A stretch of DNA of 64,000 nucleotides from assembly GCF_009908315.1 (NCBI RefSeq), contig NZ_JAAATW010000003.1, positions 496,001 to 560,000 of the forward strand, written 5' to 3'. Shown here in pieces: positions 34,254 to 42,580 of this stretch. The position numbers were made by a program, and so were the translations under genes. The DNA is from Paragemmobacter ruber. Lineage in GTDB: Bacteria > Pseudomonadota > Alphaproteobacteria > Rhodobacterales > Rhodobacteraceae. Each line of letters begins with the position of its first letter. Position 1 is the first letter of the stretch. Under the pieces are notes generated by a model. It was given only the letters and a program-made list of their open reading frames with translations, was not told where the DNA came from and did not search any database.

Positions 34254-35438
34254 TCAGCCCCGCGTCACGTCATGGCCGTATAGCCAGTCGAACCGCCGCA
34301 GCGCCAGCCCCGGCGCCACCCGCCCCGCCACGTGTAGCGCGGTATGGCCCACGACCCGCGCCATCCCGCGCAGGTGATAGTTGCGCGCATTGGCATCCGC
34401 CGCCGCCACGATCCGCGCACAGCGCGCGGCCCGCGCCTGACGATAGGCCGCAAGCGCCGCCGCGTCCCCGTCATGCCCGGCCAGCGCCGCCGCCAAAACC
34501 CACGCATCCTCCAGCGCCATATTCGCCCCCTGTGCAAGGAAAGGCAGCGTCGGATGCGCCGCATCACCTAGGATCGCCACCGCCCCCTGCGGCAGCGCCC
34601 GCCCCCAATCCGCGACCACGGGATGGCGGAACAGCCCCCACAGCCACACATCCTCCACCCGCTCCAGCCAGCCCCGCACCCGCGGGCCGAACCGGGAAAA
34701 GGCCAGACGCAGCTCCATCGGATCGTCGCGCAGCGACCAGCCTTCCTCGACCCAGCGCCCCCGCTCTTCCACCGCCACGATGTTGCGCCACGCCCCGCCG
34801 CGCAGGGGATAGCTCACCAGATGCCGCCCGGGGCCCATATGCACCTCGGCCTCGACCGGATCGCCGGGATCGTTCGGCACCACCGCGCGCCACGCCACCT
34901 GATGGGTAAAGAACGGCGCCACCCGGCCATTCAGCGCCACGCGCACCGGGGAATGCAGCCCATCCGCCCCGATCAACAGCCCCGTCTCCACCTCCCCGCT
35001 CTGCGCCATCCTAAGCCGGGGCCGGTCGCCCGACAGATCCACCGCCTCCGCCCGCTGCAACAGGCGCAGCGTGACCCCGGCCTCTTCGGCCCCCGCGCGC
35101 AGAAGCGCGATCAGATCCGCCCGGTGGATGAAGTGCCAGCCCTGCCCGGGGCGCAGCCCCGCCAGATCCATCCGCAGCACGGCCGCGCCGTCCCGCCCAT
35201 CGCGCAAGACCACCGCCTGCGCCCGGAGCGACGCCGCCGCCAGTTGCGGGCCAAGGCCCAATGCCGCAAGCACCGCCGCGCCATTGGGCGAAACCTGCAG
35301 GCCCGCGCCCACCTCGCGGATGGCGTCGGCCTGTTCCAGCACCGTGACCGCCGCCCCCCGCAGGGCCAGCGCCCGCGCCACCGCCAGCCCCGCCACGCCC
35401 GCGCCCAGCACCGTCACCGGCCGCCCGATCAGGCTCAT
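34254..35438 (-). CDS. FAD-dependent monooxygenase, salicylate-hydroxylase-like
   Basis: A 394-residue group A flavoprotein monooxygenase. The FAD motif VLGAGVAGLAVARALALRG is at residues about 9-27, the DG motif is LLIGADGLHSPVR, and the second FAD motif is AILGDAAHPTLPFLAQGANM. Members use NAD(P)H and O2 to hydroxylate aromatic acids or similar rings. No partner genes for an aromatic pathway are nearby, so the substrate is unknown. Confidence 0.9.
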   Translation of the reverse strand: MSLIGRPVTVLGAGVAGLAVARALALRGAAVTVLEQADAIREVGAGLQVSPNGAAVLAALGLGPQLAAASLRAQAVVLRDGRDGAAVLRMDLAGLRPGQGWHFIHRADLIALLRAGAEEAGVTLRLLQRAEAVDLSGDRPRLRMAQSGEVETGLLIGADGLHSPVRVALNGRVAPFFTHQVAWRAVVPNDPGDPVEAEVHMGPGRHLVSYPLRGGAWRNIVAVEERGRWVEEGWSLRDDPMELRLAFSRFGPRVRGWLERVEDVWLWGLFRHPVVADWGRALPQGAVAILGDAAHPTLPFLAQGANMALEDAWVLAAALAGHDGDAAALAAYRQARAARCARIVAAADANARNYHLRGMARVVGHTALHVAGRVAPGLALRRFDWLYGHDVTRG

Positions 35439-35533
35439 CCCCCGCCCCTCTCCGCCACAGCAAAACGCCGGACCCGCAGGCCCGGCGTCAGTTTCTGCCG
35501 ATGGGTGCCGCCCCGCAAGGGCCGCGCCCGCGT

Positions 35534-35956
35534 TCAGTCGTCGCGGTGCACCTTTTCGCGCCGTTCGTGCTTTTCCTGCGCCTCAAGCGTCATCGTGGCG
35601 ATCGGGCGCGCATCCAGCCGCTTCAGGCTGATCGGTTCCCCCGTCATCTCGCAATAGCCGTATTCGCCATTCTCGATCCGCCGCAGCGCCGCGTCGATCT
35701 TGGCCACCAGCTTGCGCTGCCGATCCCGGGTGCGCAGTTCTAGCGCGCGGTCGGTCTCTTCGCTGGCGCGGTCGGCGATATCGGGCACGTTGCGCGCCGA
35801 ATCCTGCAGGTTGTCGATCGTCTCGGCGGATTGTTCCAGCAGCTCGTTCTTCCAGTTGATCAGCTTGCGCCGGAAATATTCCAGCTGCCGATCATTCATG
35901 AACGGCTCGTCTTCTGCCGGGCGATAGTCGTCTGGAAGAAAAACCTCGGGCTTCAT
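35534..35956 (-). CDS. dksA: RNA polymerase-binding transcription factor DksA (single-cysteine type)
   Basis: A 140-residue factor that acts in the RNA polymerase secondary channel with ppGpp. The coiled-coil tip residues are kept as Asp59, Asp62 and Ala64 (PDIADRAS). The C-terminal finger has only one of the four zinc cysteines, Cys102 (YCEMTGEPISLKRLDARP); Thr and other residues replace the rest. A single-cysteine DksA that works in place of the classical one is known from Rhodobacter sphaeroides, so this is a lineage trait and not damage. An upstream start would add 17 residues. Confidence 0.95.
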   Translation of the reverse strand: MKPEVFLPDDYRPAEDEPFMNDRQLEYFRRKLINWKNELLEQSAETIDNLQDSARNVPDIADRASEETDRALELRTRDRQRKLVAKIDAALRRIENGEYGYCEMTGEPISLKRLDARPIATMTLEAQEKHERREKVHRDD

Positions 35957-36127
35957 CACTGCTTTCTCCGTCTGGTCGGATCGCGCCGACAGGGGGTCTG
36001 CTGGCATGGCGCGCTCCTGTTGGCGCTGCGTCTAGACCATAGACAAAGGATTGTCACTAGCAGTTGCGACGGAAAAGCGCGGGCGCTAGGGTCCGCGCTG
36101 CCCTGTCCCGTCGCCCTGCGAGCCCTG

Positions 36128-36967
36128 ATGAAATTCTCCTCAACCTCCGGTTATGTCGCCACCGATGACCTGACCCTTGCCGTCAACGCCGCCGTCTCGC
36201 TGCAGCGCCCGCTCTTGGTCAAGGGCGAACCCGGCACGGGCAAGACGGAACTGGCGCGGCAGGTGGCGCAGGCGCTGGCCATGCCGCTGATCGAGTGGCA
36301 TGTGAAATCCACCACCAAGGCGCAGCAGGGCCTTTACGAATACGATGCCGTCTCGCGCCTGCGCGACAGCCAGCTCGGCGATGCCCGCGTCCATGACGTG
36401 AAGAACTACATCCGCAAGGGCAAGCTCTGGCAGGCTTTCGAGGCGCCCGCGCGCGTGGTCCTGCTGATCGACGAGATCGACAAGGCCGATATCGAATTTC
36501 CCAACGACCTTTTGCAAGAACTCGACCGGATGGAATTCCACGTCTACGAGACGGGCGAAACCATCCGCGCCACCCACCGCCCCGTGGTCATCATCACCTC
36601 CAACAACGAAAAAGACCTGCCCGACGCCTTCCTGCGCCGCTGCTTTTTCCACTACATCCGCTTCCCGGACATCGACACGATGCGCGCCATCGTCGAGGTG
36701 CACTTTCCCGGCATCAAGCCCGCGCTGCTGACCGCTGCGCTCACCCAGTTCTACGAGCTGCGCGATGTGCCGGGGCTGAAAAAGAAACCCTCTACCTCCG
36801 AGGTGCTCGACTGGCTGCGCCTCCTTCTGGCCGAAGACCTCTCGCCCGAAGACCTGCGCCGCGAGGGCGGCCCCGCGCTGCCCCGCCTGCACGGCGCGCT
36901 GCTGAAGAACGAACAGGACGTCCACCTGTTCGAACGGATGGCCTTCCTTGATCGGGCCCGGCGCTAG
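36128..36967 (+). CDS. MoxR-family AAA+ ATPase
   Basis: A 279-residue AAA+ ATPase. Walker A is GEPGTGKTE (about residues 37-45), Walker B is VVLLIDEIDKAD, sensor 1 is VIITSNNEKDLPDAFLRRC. Such ATPases work with von Willebrand factor A proteins as chaperones that insert cofactors or activate complexes (the CoxD/CoxE and NorQ/NorD type). The matching VWA gene is at 39054-40235, unusually separated by a long gap and two other genes. The start MKFSSTSGYV is conserved; the frame upstream is not coding. Confidence 0.93.
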   Translation: MKFSSTSGYVATDDLTLAVNAAVSLQRPLLVKGEPGTGKTELARQVAQALAMPLIEWHVKSTTKAQQGLYEYDAVSRLRDSQLGDARVHDVKNYIRKGKLWQAFEAPARVVLLIDEIDKADIEFPNDLLQELDRMEFHVYETGETIRATHRPVVIITSNNEKDLPDAFLRRCFFHYIRFPDIDTMRAIVEVHFPGIKPALLTAALTQFYELRDVPGLKKKPSTSEVLDWLRLLLAEDLSPEDLRREGGPALPRLHGALLKNEQDVHLFERMAFLDRARR

Positions 36968-37443
36968 CGCGACTCACCCAATCTTTGCCGCAACTTGGCC
37001 GCAGTTTCGCCACAAAGCGGTCACGGAAAACCGCATTTCTGACACAATCCGCAACACGGCGTGATCGTGCCGTGCAGATAGAGTATGCTGGCGCGCTGCT
37101 GCCGCGATCCTTAGTCCGACCTCTGTCTCGGACTTTTCCCGGAATTGACACAGGCGCGCCCTCGTAGGGACATTCTCTAATATCTTTCTGCGGGCAACCG
37201 TTTCTCAGTTTGATGGTGTTCTGGTGCCTGTGGTTCTGTTCGAAATCCGGCTTTCTGCCCCGCGCTGCGCGGGTCTGGCCGGTCGCGGACAGGCTGCCGG
37301 CCAGAACGGATGGAGCGGTTCCGGTCTGATGACGCGGGGGCGTCAGCGGGTCCGGGGTGACGGAACCGCAGCCTGCGGAGCGTGTTCCGGTGTTGGTCGG
37401 GTCGCAAGGCCCCTTGGTAAAAAAGAAAGCAGAGCTGCCACTC
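36968..37443. other. Long non-coding interval of lower GC
   Basis: There are 476 bp between the MoxR gene and the DUF2927 lipoprotein gene. No convincing gene was found in either direction. The first half is richer in A and T than the surroundings. TTGACA occurs at 37145-37150 and TAATAT at 37178-37183, but the spacing is too long for one promoter. It could hold a small RNA or simply an insertion scar. Confidence 0.5.
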
Positions 37444-38826
37444 ATGCGCATGTTCCCGGCCGTTGCGGCCCTGTCCCTGATCCTCTCCGCCTGTTCACCC
37501 GCCCCGGTGGCGCAAGTGACCATGAACCGTCCCGCCCAAGCCATGTCCGGCACGGCGCTGCCGCCCCTGCAGGCCTTCGCGCCGCAGGCGGCCCCGGCCG
37601 CCGGGCGCAGCAACGCTGACATCGCCCGCGACATCCTCGATCTGGAGTTTCTGCTCGAAAGCGGCCGCGCCCTGCCCGCCCTGTCGCGGTTCGAAGGGCC
37701 CATCACCGTGGCCATGACCGGGGACGTCCCCGCCACCGCCCCGCCGGATCTGGCGCGCGCCCTGTCGCGCCTGCGGGCCGAAGCCGGGCTTGACATCCGC
37801 GCCGCCACCACCGGCGCGCCCGCCTCCATCACCATCGACTTCCAGCCCCGCGCAACGATGCGCAGGCTGGTCCCCTCCGCCTCCTGTTTCGTGGTGCCGC
37901 GCGCCACATCGCTGGCCGAATACCGCGCGCTGCGCGGATCGCCGCAGGTGGATTGGGCCAGCGTCACGCGGCGCGACCGCGTGGGGATCATCGTGCCCTC
38001 CGACACCACCCCGCAAGAGGTGCGCGACTGCCTGCACGAGGAACTGGCCCAGGCCGTGGGTCCCTTGAACGACCTCTACCGCCTGCCCGACAGCGTGTTC
38101 AACGACGACAACTTCCACACCGTCCTGACCGGCTTTGACATGCTGGTGCTGCGCGTCCATTACGATCCCGCGCTGCGCCCCGGCATGTCGCGGCAAGAGG
38201 TGGCCGCCCGCCTGCCCGCGATCCTCGCCCGGCTCAATCCCGCCGGCGAAGGGCGCGCCAGCGCCGGGGGCACCAACATGGCCCCGCGCGCCTGGATCGA
38301 CGCGGTGGAAACCGCCATCGGCCCGCGCGGCTCGGATGCCGCCCGGCGCCGTGCGGCGGAACGGATGCTGTCCATCGCCCGGGCGCAGGGCTGGCAGGAC
38401 AACCGTCTCGCCTTCTCGTGGTTCGCGCTGGGCCGCGCGCAGGTGGGCAGCGACATGGCCGCCGCCAGCCGCGCCTTCCTCGAGGCGCGCCGCATCTGGC
38501 AAGGCCTCCCCGGGGGCGACATCCGCGCCGCGCATGTGGATATGCAGCTTGCCGCCTTCTCGCTGGCCCAAGGCCGCTTTGCCGAGGCGCTGGCCCTGTC
38601 CGACCGCGCCATTCCCGTGGTGCGCCGGGCGGAAAACGCGGCGCTCCTTGCCACGCTCCTTATGATCCGGGCCGAGGCGCAAACCGCCCTTGGCCGCCCC
38701 GATCTGGCGAAATCGGCCCGTCTCGACAGTCTGGGCTGGGCGCGCTATGGCTTCGGCACGGATGCGATGGTGCGCGCGCGGCAATCCGATATCGCGGGCC
38801 TCGCCGCATCCGGCCGCAGCGGCTGA
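37444..38826 (+). CDS. DUF2927-domain lipoprotein
   Basis: A 460-residue protein with a lipoprotein signal (AALSLILSAC, modified Cys17). The DUF2927 region is about residues 60-240, including PSASCFVVPRATSLAEYRAL, DTTPQEVRDCLHEELAQAVG and DSVFNDDNFHTVLTGFDML; the HEELAQ stretch resembles a zinc-peptidase helix (HExxx) and may bind metal. The last 180 residues look like TPR-type helices. The function of the family is unknown. The start at MRMFPAVAAL places the signal peptide correctly. It separates MoxR from its VWA partner. Confidence 0.88.
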   Translation: MRMFPAVAALSLILSACSPAPVAQVTMNRPAQAMSGTALPPLQAFAPQAAPAAGRSNADIARDILDLEFLLESGRALPALSRFEGPITVAMTGDVPATAPPDLARALSRLRAEAGLDIRAATTGAPASITIDFQPRATMRRLVPSASCFVVPRATSLAEYRALRGSPQVDWASVTRRDRVGIIVPSDTTPQEVRDCLHEELAQAVGPLNDLYRLPDSVFNDDNFHTVLTGFDMLVLRVHYDPALRPGMSRQEVAARLPAILARLNPAGEGRASAGGTNMAPRAWIDAVETAIGPRGSDAARRRAAERMLSIARAQGWQDNRLAFSWFALGRAQVGSDMAAASRAFLEARRIWQGLPGGDIRAAHVDMQLAAFSLAQGRFAEALALSDRAIPVVRRAENAALLATLLMIRAEAQTALGRPDLAKSARLDSLGWARYGFGTDAMVRARQSDIAGLAASGRSG

Positions 38827-38879
38827 GACGGGCGGGCCCGGCCTGCCCCGGCCACCGCAAAGATAGGGGCAGAACGGGC

Positions 38880-39044
38880 ATGATCGTGATCGCGGGTCTG
38901 GTGTTGGGCGCAGCTTACGGCGCGCGCAAGGCGCTGAAAGCGGGGGGCAAGCGGCTGGACGCGCTGCAATATGGCGCAGGCTTCGGCATCGCCTTCGCGC
39001 TTCTGGGCCTGTTCCTGACGCTGTTCATCGACCGCATGGTGTAA
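38880..39044 (+). CDS. Small conserved membrane protein (54 residues)
   Basis: A 54-residue protein with hydrophobic segments at about 2-15 and 32-50 and a basic middle (ARKALKAGGKRLDALQ). It begins MIVIAGLVLGAAYG and ends LFIDRMV. The VWA-protein gene starts 10 nt after its stop, so the two are probably co-expressed. Similar short proteins are found at this position in related genomes, in my recollection, but no function is known. Confidence 0.75.
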   Translation: MIVIAGLVLGAAYGARKALKAGGKRLDALQYGAGFGIAFALLGLFLTLFIDRMV

Positions 39045-39053
39045 GGGCGCGGC

Positions 39054-40235
39054 ATGTTCCTGCCCTTCTTCGCAAGGCTCAGGCAGGAGGGCGTGCCGGT
39101 CAGCTTGCGCGAATACCTCGCCTTTCTGGAAGGCATGGAGGCAGGCCTCGTCACCTATGACGTGGACGGGTTCTACCACCTCGCCCGCGTGGTGATGGTC
39201 AAGGATGAACGCCATCTGGACCGGTTCGACCGCGCCTTCGCCGCCGCCTTCAACGGGCTGGAACAGATCAGCGCCGATCAGGTGCTGGAGGCCATCGACC
39301 TGCCGCGCGACTGGCTCGAAAAACTGGCCGAGCGCCACCTTTCGCCCGAAGAACGCGCCCAGATCGAAGCCCTGGGCGGGTTCGAGGCGCTGATGGAAAC
39401 CCTGCGCCAGCGGCTGGCCGAACAGAAGGGCCGCCATCAGGGCGGATCGAAATGGGTGGGCACCGCCGGCACCTCGCCCTTCGGCGCCTATGGCTACAAC
39501 CCCGAAGGCGTGCGCATCGGGCAGGACCAAAGCCGCCACCAGCGCGCGGTCAAAGTCTGGGACCGGCGCGAATTTCGCAATCTCGACGATGGGGTGGAAC
39601 TGGGCACCCGCAACATCAAGGTGGCGCTGCGCCGCCTGCGCCGCTGGGCGCGCGAGGGCGCGGCGGATGAGCTTGATCTCGAAGGCACGATCCGCGCCAC
39701 CGCAGGTCAGGGCTGGCTCGATGTGCAAACCCGGCCCGAACGGCGCAACGCGGTGAAGGTGCTGCTCTTCCTCGATGTCGGCGGCAGCATGGACCCCTAT
39801 GTGAAGGTGATGGAAGAGCTTTTCTCCGCCGCGCGGTCCGAATTCCGCCACCTCGCGCCCTTTTACTTTCACAACTGCCTCTACGAAGGCGTCTGGCGCG
39901 ACAACCGCCGCCGCTGGGATGACCAGACCCCGACGATGGATCTCTTGCGCACCTATGGCCCCGACTGGAAATGCATCTTCGTGGGCGATGCCAGCATGTC
40001 GCCCTACGAAATCCTGCAGGCGGGCGGCGCCAACGAACACTGGAACCCCGAACCCGGCAAACTGTGGCTGGAACGCGCCTGCGCGCAATGGCCGCGCCAT
40101 CTCTGGATCAACCCCCTGCCCGAGGCACATTGGCACTACACCCAATCCACCCGGCTGATCCGTGACATCTTTTCAAACCGCATGGTTCCGATGACACTGG
40201 ACGGAATCGCGCGGGGGATAAGGGAACTCAGATGA
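39054..40235 (+). CDS. VWA-domain protein, CoxE-like partner of MoxR ATPase
   Basis: A 393-residue cytoplasmic protein. The C-terminal von Willebrand A domain has the metal-site motif DVGGSMD (DxGxS) near residue 241 and continues to the ARGIRELR end. The N-terminal half is charged and helical, as in CoxE/YeaD2-type proteins. With the MoxR ATPase at 36128-36967 it should form a chaperone pair that activates or matures another enzyme complex; the client is not in the window. It overlaps the next gene by 4 nt (ATGA). Confidence 0.92.
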   Translation: MFLPFFARLRQEGVPVSLREYLAFLEGMEAGLVTYDVDGFYHLARVVMVKDERHLDRFDRAFAAAFNGLEQISADQVLEAIDLPRDWLEKLAERHLSPEERAQIEALGGFEALMETLRQRLAEQKGRHQGGSKWVGTAGTSPFGAYGYNPEGVRIGQDQSRHQRAVKVWDRREFRNLDDGVELGTRNIKVALRRLRRWAREGAADELDLEGTIRATAGQGWLDVQTRPERRNAVKVLLFLDVGGSMDPYVKVMEELFSAARSEFRHLAPFYFHNCLYEGVWRDNRRRWDDQTPTMDLLRTYGPDWKCIFVGDASMSPYEILQAGGANEHWNPEPGKLWLERACAQWPRHLWINPLPEAHWHYTQSTRLIRDIFSNRMVPMTLDGIARGIRELR

Positions 40236-40564
40236 TCGGGCGGCTCTGGCGCAAAAGTCCGGCCCTGACGCTTGCCTTCGCGCTTGCGCTGGCCGCGACG
40301 CTGTTCTTCGGCGGGCGGGCGATCATGTTCGCGCTCACCCTGTCCTACCGTGCCGAACTGCCCGTCGCGGGTTGGATGACCCCGCGCTACATCGCGCGCA
40401 CCTATGACCTCGACCGCGACGATCTGAAAGACATCCTCGACATCGCCGACCGCGACGATCTGCGCCTGCCGCTTTACACCATCGCCCGCGAACAGGGCGC
40501 GCCGGTTACCGATCTGATCGACGCCGTGCAGGCCGCCGTTGACGCGCAGGACAAAGACGAATGA
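40232..40564 (+). CDS. Single-span membrane protein of unknown function
   Basis: A 110-residue protein with one membrane segment at about residues 11-36 and a soluble C-terminal part rich in Asp (YDLDRDDLKDILDIADRDDL). It is coupled by ATGA overlaps to the VWA gene before and the DedA gene after. That position suggests work connected with one of them, but the sequence is not recognised. Confidence 0.8.
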   Translation: MIGRLWRKSPALTLAFALALAATLFFGGRAIMFALTLSYRAELPVAGWMTPRYIARTYDLDRDDLKDILDIADRDDLRLPLYTIAREQGAPVTDLIDAVQAAVDAQDKDE

Positions 40565-41301
40565 CCCAAACCCTTCTCGCCCTCGTGCCGGAATGGGGGG
40601 CGATCCTTCTGGCCTTGGCCAATCTTCTGGCCTGCCTTGCCCTGCCGATCCCGGCTTCGCTGGTGATGCTGGCCGCCGGGGCCTTTGCCGCGGCGGGGGA
40701 TCTTGATGCCCTGCCGCTCTGGATCGGGGCGATGGCGGGGGCGCTCTTGGGCGATCAATGCGGCTACTGGATCGGGCGCGGCGTCGGGCCGCGGCTTCTG
40801 GTGCGCCTGTCGCAGCGGCGGCGCAGCGCGGCGCTTCTGCGCCGCGCCGTGGCCTGGCTTGAACATCGCCGCCTGCCGGCGATCTTCCTGTCGCGCTGGC
40901 TGGCCTCGCCGCTGTCGCCCTACATGAACTTTGCCGCCGGGGCCGCGCGCATCAACTGGCTGGGCTTCACCCTGCCCGCCATGGCGGGGGCCAGTGTCTG
41001 GGTCTCGATCTATATCGGTCTCGGCTACAGCTTTTCCGGCGATCTCGAGGCGCTGGGCTCCGTCCTCGGCAACCTTGTCGCCGCCATCGCGGCAGGGGTC
41101 GTGGCCATCGTGCTGTGGCAGCTTCTGGGCCGCAATGGCGATGGGCTGGCCGAAGATGACCTGCCCAACGATCCCGCCAGCGATCCCGTCACGCCCCCAG
41201 CTGCGCCCGCCTCCCTGGATGCCGCCGCCCCGTCTGCGCCGTCTGCGGATCGCCCTGCGGCGGATCGTCCCCCCACGATCCCGCCCACCACGCCGCCCTG
41301 A
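40561..41301 (+). CDS. DedA-family membrane protein
   Basis: A 246-residue membrane protein. The VTT/DedA core is seen as ALPIPASLVMLAAGAFAAAG, GALLGDQCGYWIGRGVG and FLSRWLASPLSPYMNFAAGAARI, with the conserved Arg in SRWL. The C-terminal 55 residues are a Pro/Ala/Asp-rich tail that is probably cytoplasmic and disordered, an addition to the normal domain. It is the second DedA gene of the window. It overlaps the preceding gene by 4 nt. Confidence 0.9.
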   Translation: MTQTLLALVPEWGAILLALANLLACLALPIPASLVMLAAGAFAAAGDLDALPLWIGAMAGALLGDQCGYWIGRGVGPRLLVRLSQRRRSAALLRRAVAWLEHRRLPAIFLSRWLASPLSPYMNFAAGAARINWLGFTLPAMAGASVWVSIYIGLGYSFSGDLEALGSVLGNLVAAIAAGVVAIVLWQLLGRNGDGLAEDDLPNDPASDPVTPPAAPASLDAAAPSAPSADRPAADRPPTIPPTTPP

Positions 41302-41339
41302 CCCTTCCCCCGCGCGAATTCCTCCCCATATTCTGCCCC

Positions 41340-42044
41340 ATGGCCGCGCTACTCATTCCCACCCTTCTCGCCATCGCCTATGCGCTGATGATGTACCGCT
41401 TCTCCGTCTGGCGGACGGCGAAGATGCTGGATGCGCAGTCCCGCCCCCTGACCGATCCCTCCATCACGCGGCTGGCCGACCGCATGGCCGCCGCGCTCGA
41501 TCTGCCCGCGATCCCGGTCCATGTGTTTGAGGTGGACCCCGTCAACGGCCTTGCCGCCCCCGACGGGCGCATCTTTCTCACCCGCGGGTTCCTCAACCGC
41601 AAGATGCGGGGCGAGGTGACGGCCGAGGAACTGGCCTCCGTCATCGCGCATGAGATGGGCCATGTCGCCCTCGGCCATACGCGCCGTCGCATGATCGACT
41701 TCACCGGTCAGAACGCCGTCTTCGTCGTGCTCTCGGCAGTCCTGAACCGCTTCCTGCCCTTCATCGGCTTCTGGATCGCCAACCTGATTTCCGCCGCCCT
41801 CGCCGCCCGCCTGTCGCAACGCGATGAATATGAGGCGGACGCCTATGCCACGGCGCTGCTCCTCAAATCCGGCATCGGCACGGCACCGCAGAAATCGCTC
41901 TTCCGCAAGCTCGACGCGATGACCAAGGCCAACCGGGGCGACACGCCGGCATGGCTCTTGTCGCACCCCTCCAGCGCCGACCGCATCGCCCAGATTGAGG
42001 CGAACGAACGCCGCTGGCTTCAACCCGCCCGGCTGCCGTCCTGA
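41340..42044 (+). CDS. M48-family zinc metalloprotease (HtpX-like)
   Basis: A 234-residue peptidase. The zinc motif HEMGHVALGH is at about residues 104-113 and the third ligand Glu is in DEYEADAYA. One N-terminal and one or two central hydrophobic segments (VFVVLSAVLNRFLPFIGFW) anchor it in the membrane, with the active site probably cytoplasmic as in HtpX. It is shorter than HtpX and lacks one of the N-terminal spans. The end overlaps the convergent PIN gene by 25 nt. Confidence 0.9.
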   Translation: MAALLIPTLLAIAYALMMYRFSVWRTAKMLDAQSRPLTDPSITRLADRMAAALDLPAIPVHVFEVDPVNGLAAPDGRIFLTRGFLNRKMRGEVTAEELASVIAHEMGHVALGHTRRRMIDFTGQNAVFVVLSAVLNRFLPFIGFWIANLISAALAARLSQRDEYEADAYATALLLKSGIGTAPQKSLFRKLDAMTKANRGDTPAWLLSHPSSADRIAQIEANERRWLQPARLPS

Positions 42045-42580
42045 GTGACGGCCTTCGCCAGCCGCGGCAGCGATGCCCGCTTGAGCAGCGCCTTCAGGGA
42101 CACAGGCCCCCCCGCCATCTCTTCCGCCCGGGCGTGAACCCGCGCGATCACCGCGCCCGCCCCCGCGGTGTCGCCCGACCACAATTCCCACAGAAACCCG
42201 TCCGGGTCGCGCCGATCCACCCCTTCGCCCGCCAGCACATGGCGCGGAAAATCGGCTGCATTGAAAGTGACGATCGCATCCGCCCCGCTGGCCACCGCCG
42301 CCGCCAGCACATGGCGGTCATTGTCATCGGGCAGCACCAGCCGCGCCTCCACCCCCGGCGCGGGCGCCACCATCGCGCGGGGAAACACCTCGCGCATCAG
42401 CACGGCCGTCCCGCGTGCCTGCGCCTCGGCCCCCGGCCCCAGCTTCACCGTGGCCCGCGCCCATTCCTCCAGGATCCGCTCCGACCAGCGCGGCTCGTAA
42501 AGCCCCGCCTCGGCAAAGCCCAATAGCAGGTCCCGCAACACCGGCGGGAACAGGACGCAGGCATCCAGAACCGCCCGCAT
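42020..42580 (-). CDS. PIN-domain protein (putative ribonuclease)
   Basis: A 186-residue PIN-fold protein. It begins MRAVLDACVLFPPVLRDLLL with the first Asp, and the later acidic residues occur in DDNDRHVLAAAVASGADAIV and TFNAADFP. This resembles toxin-like PIN proteins of type II toxin-antitoxin systems, but no antitoxin gene lies upstream; rlmI does, overlapping its start by one base. Another role in RNA processing is possible. The frame continues upstream inside rlmI; the start given is the natural one. Confidence 0.85.
   Translation of the reverse strand: MRAVLDACVLFPPVLRDLLLGFAEAGLYEPRWSERILEEWARATVKLGPGAEAQARGTAVLMREVFPRAMVAPAPGVEARLVLPDDNDRHVLAAAVASGADAIVTFNAADFPRHVLAGEGVDRRDPDGFLWELWSGDTAGAGAVIARVHARAEEMAGGPVSLKALLKRASLPRLAKAVTQDGSRAG

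Noticed and set aside
36968-37443. Promoter TTGACA/TAATAT in the gap before the DUF2927 gene
   Set aside because: The two hexamers are 27 bp apart, too far for a sigma70-type promoter, so no promoter feature was entered.
42020-42580. Type II toxin-antitoxin module with the PIN protein as toxin
   Set aside because: No small antitoxin gene is adjacent. The gene upstream is rlmI, so only an orphan PIN protein can be claimed.
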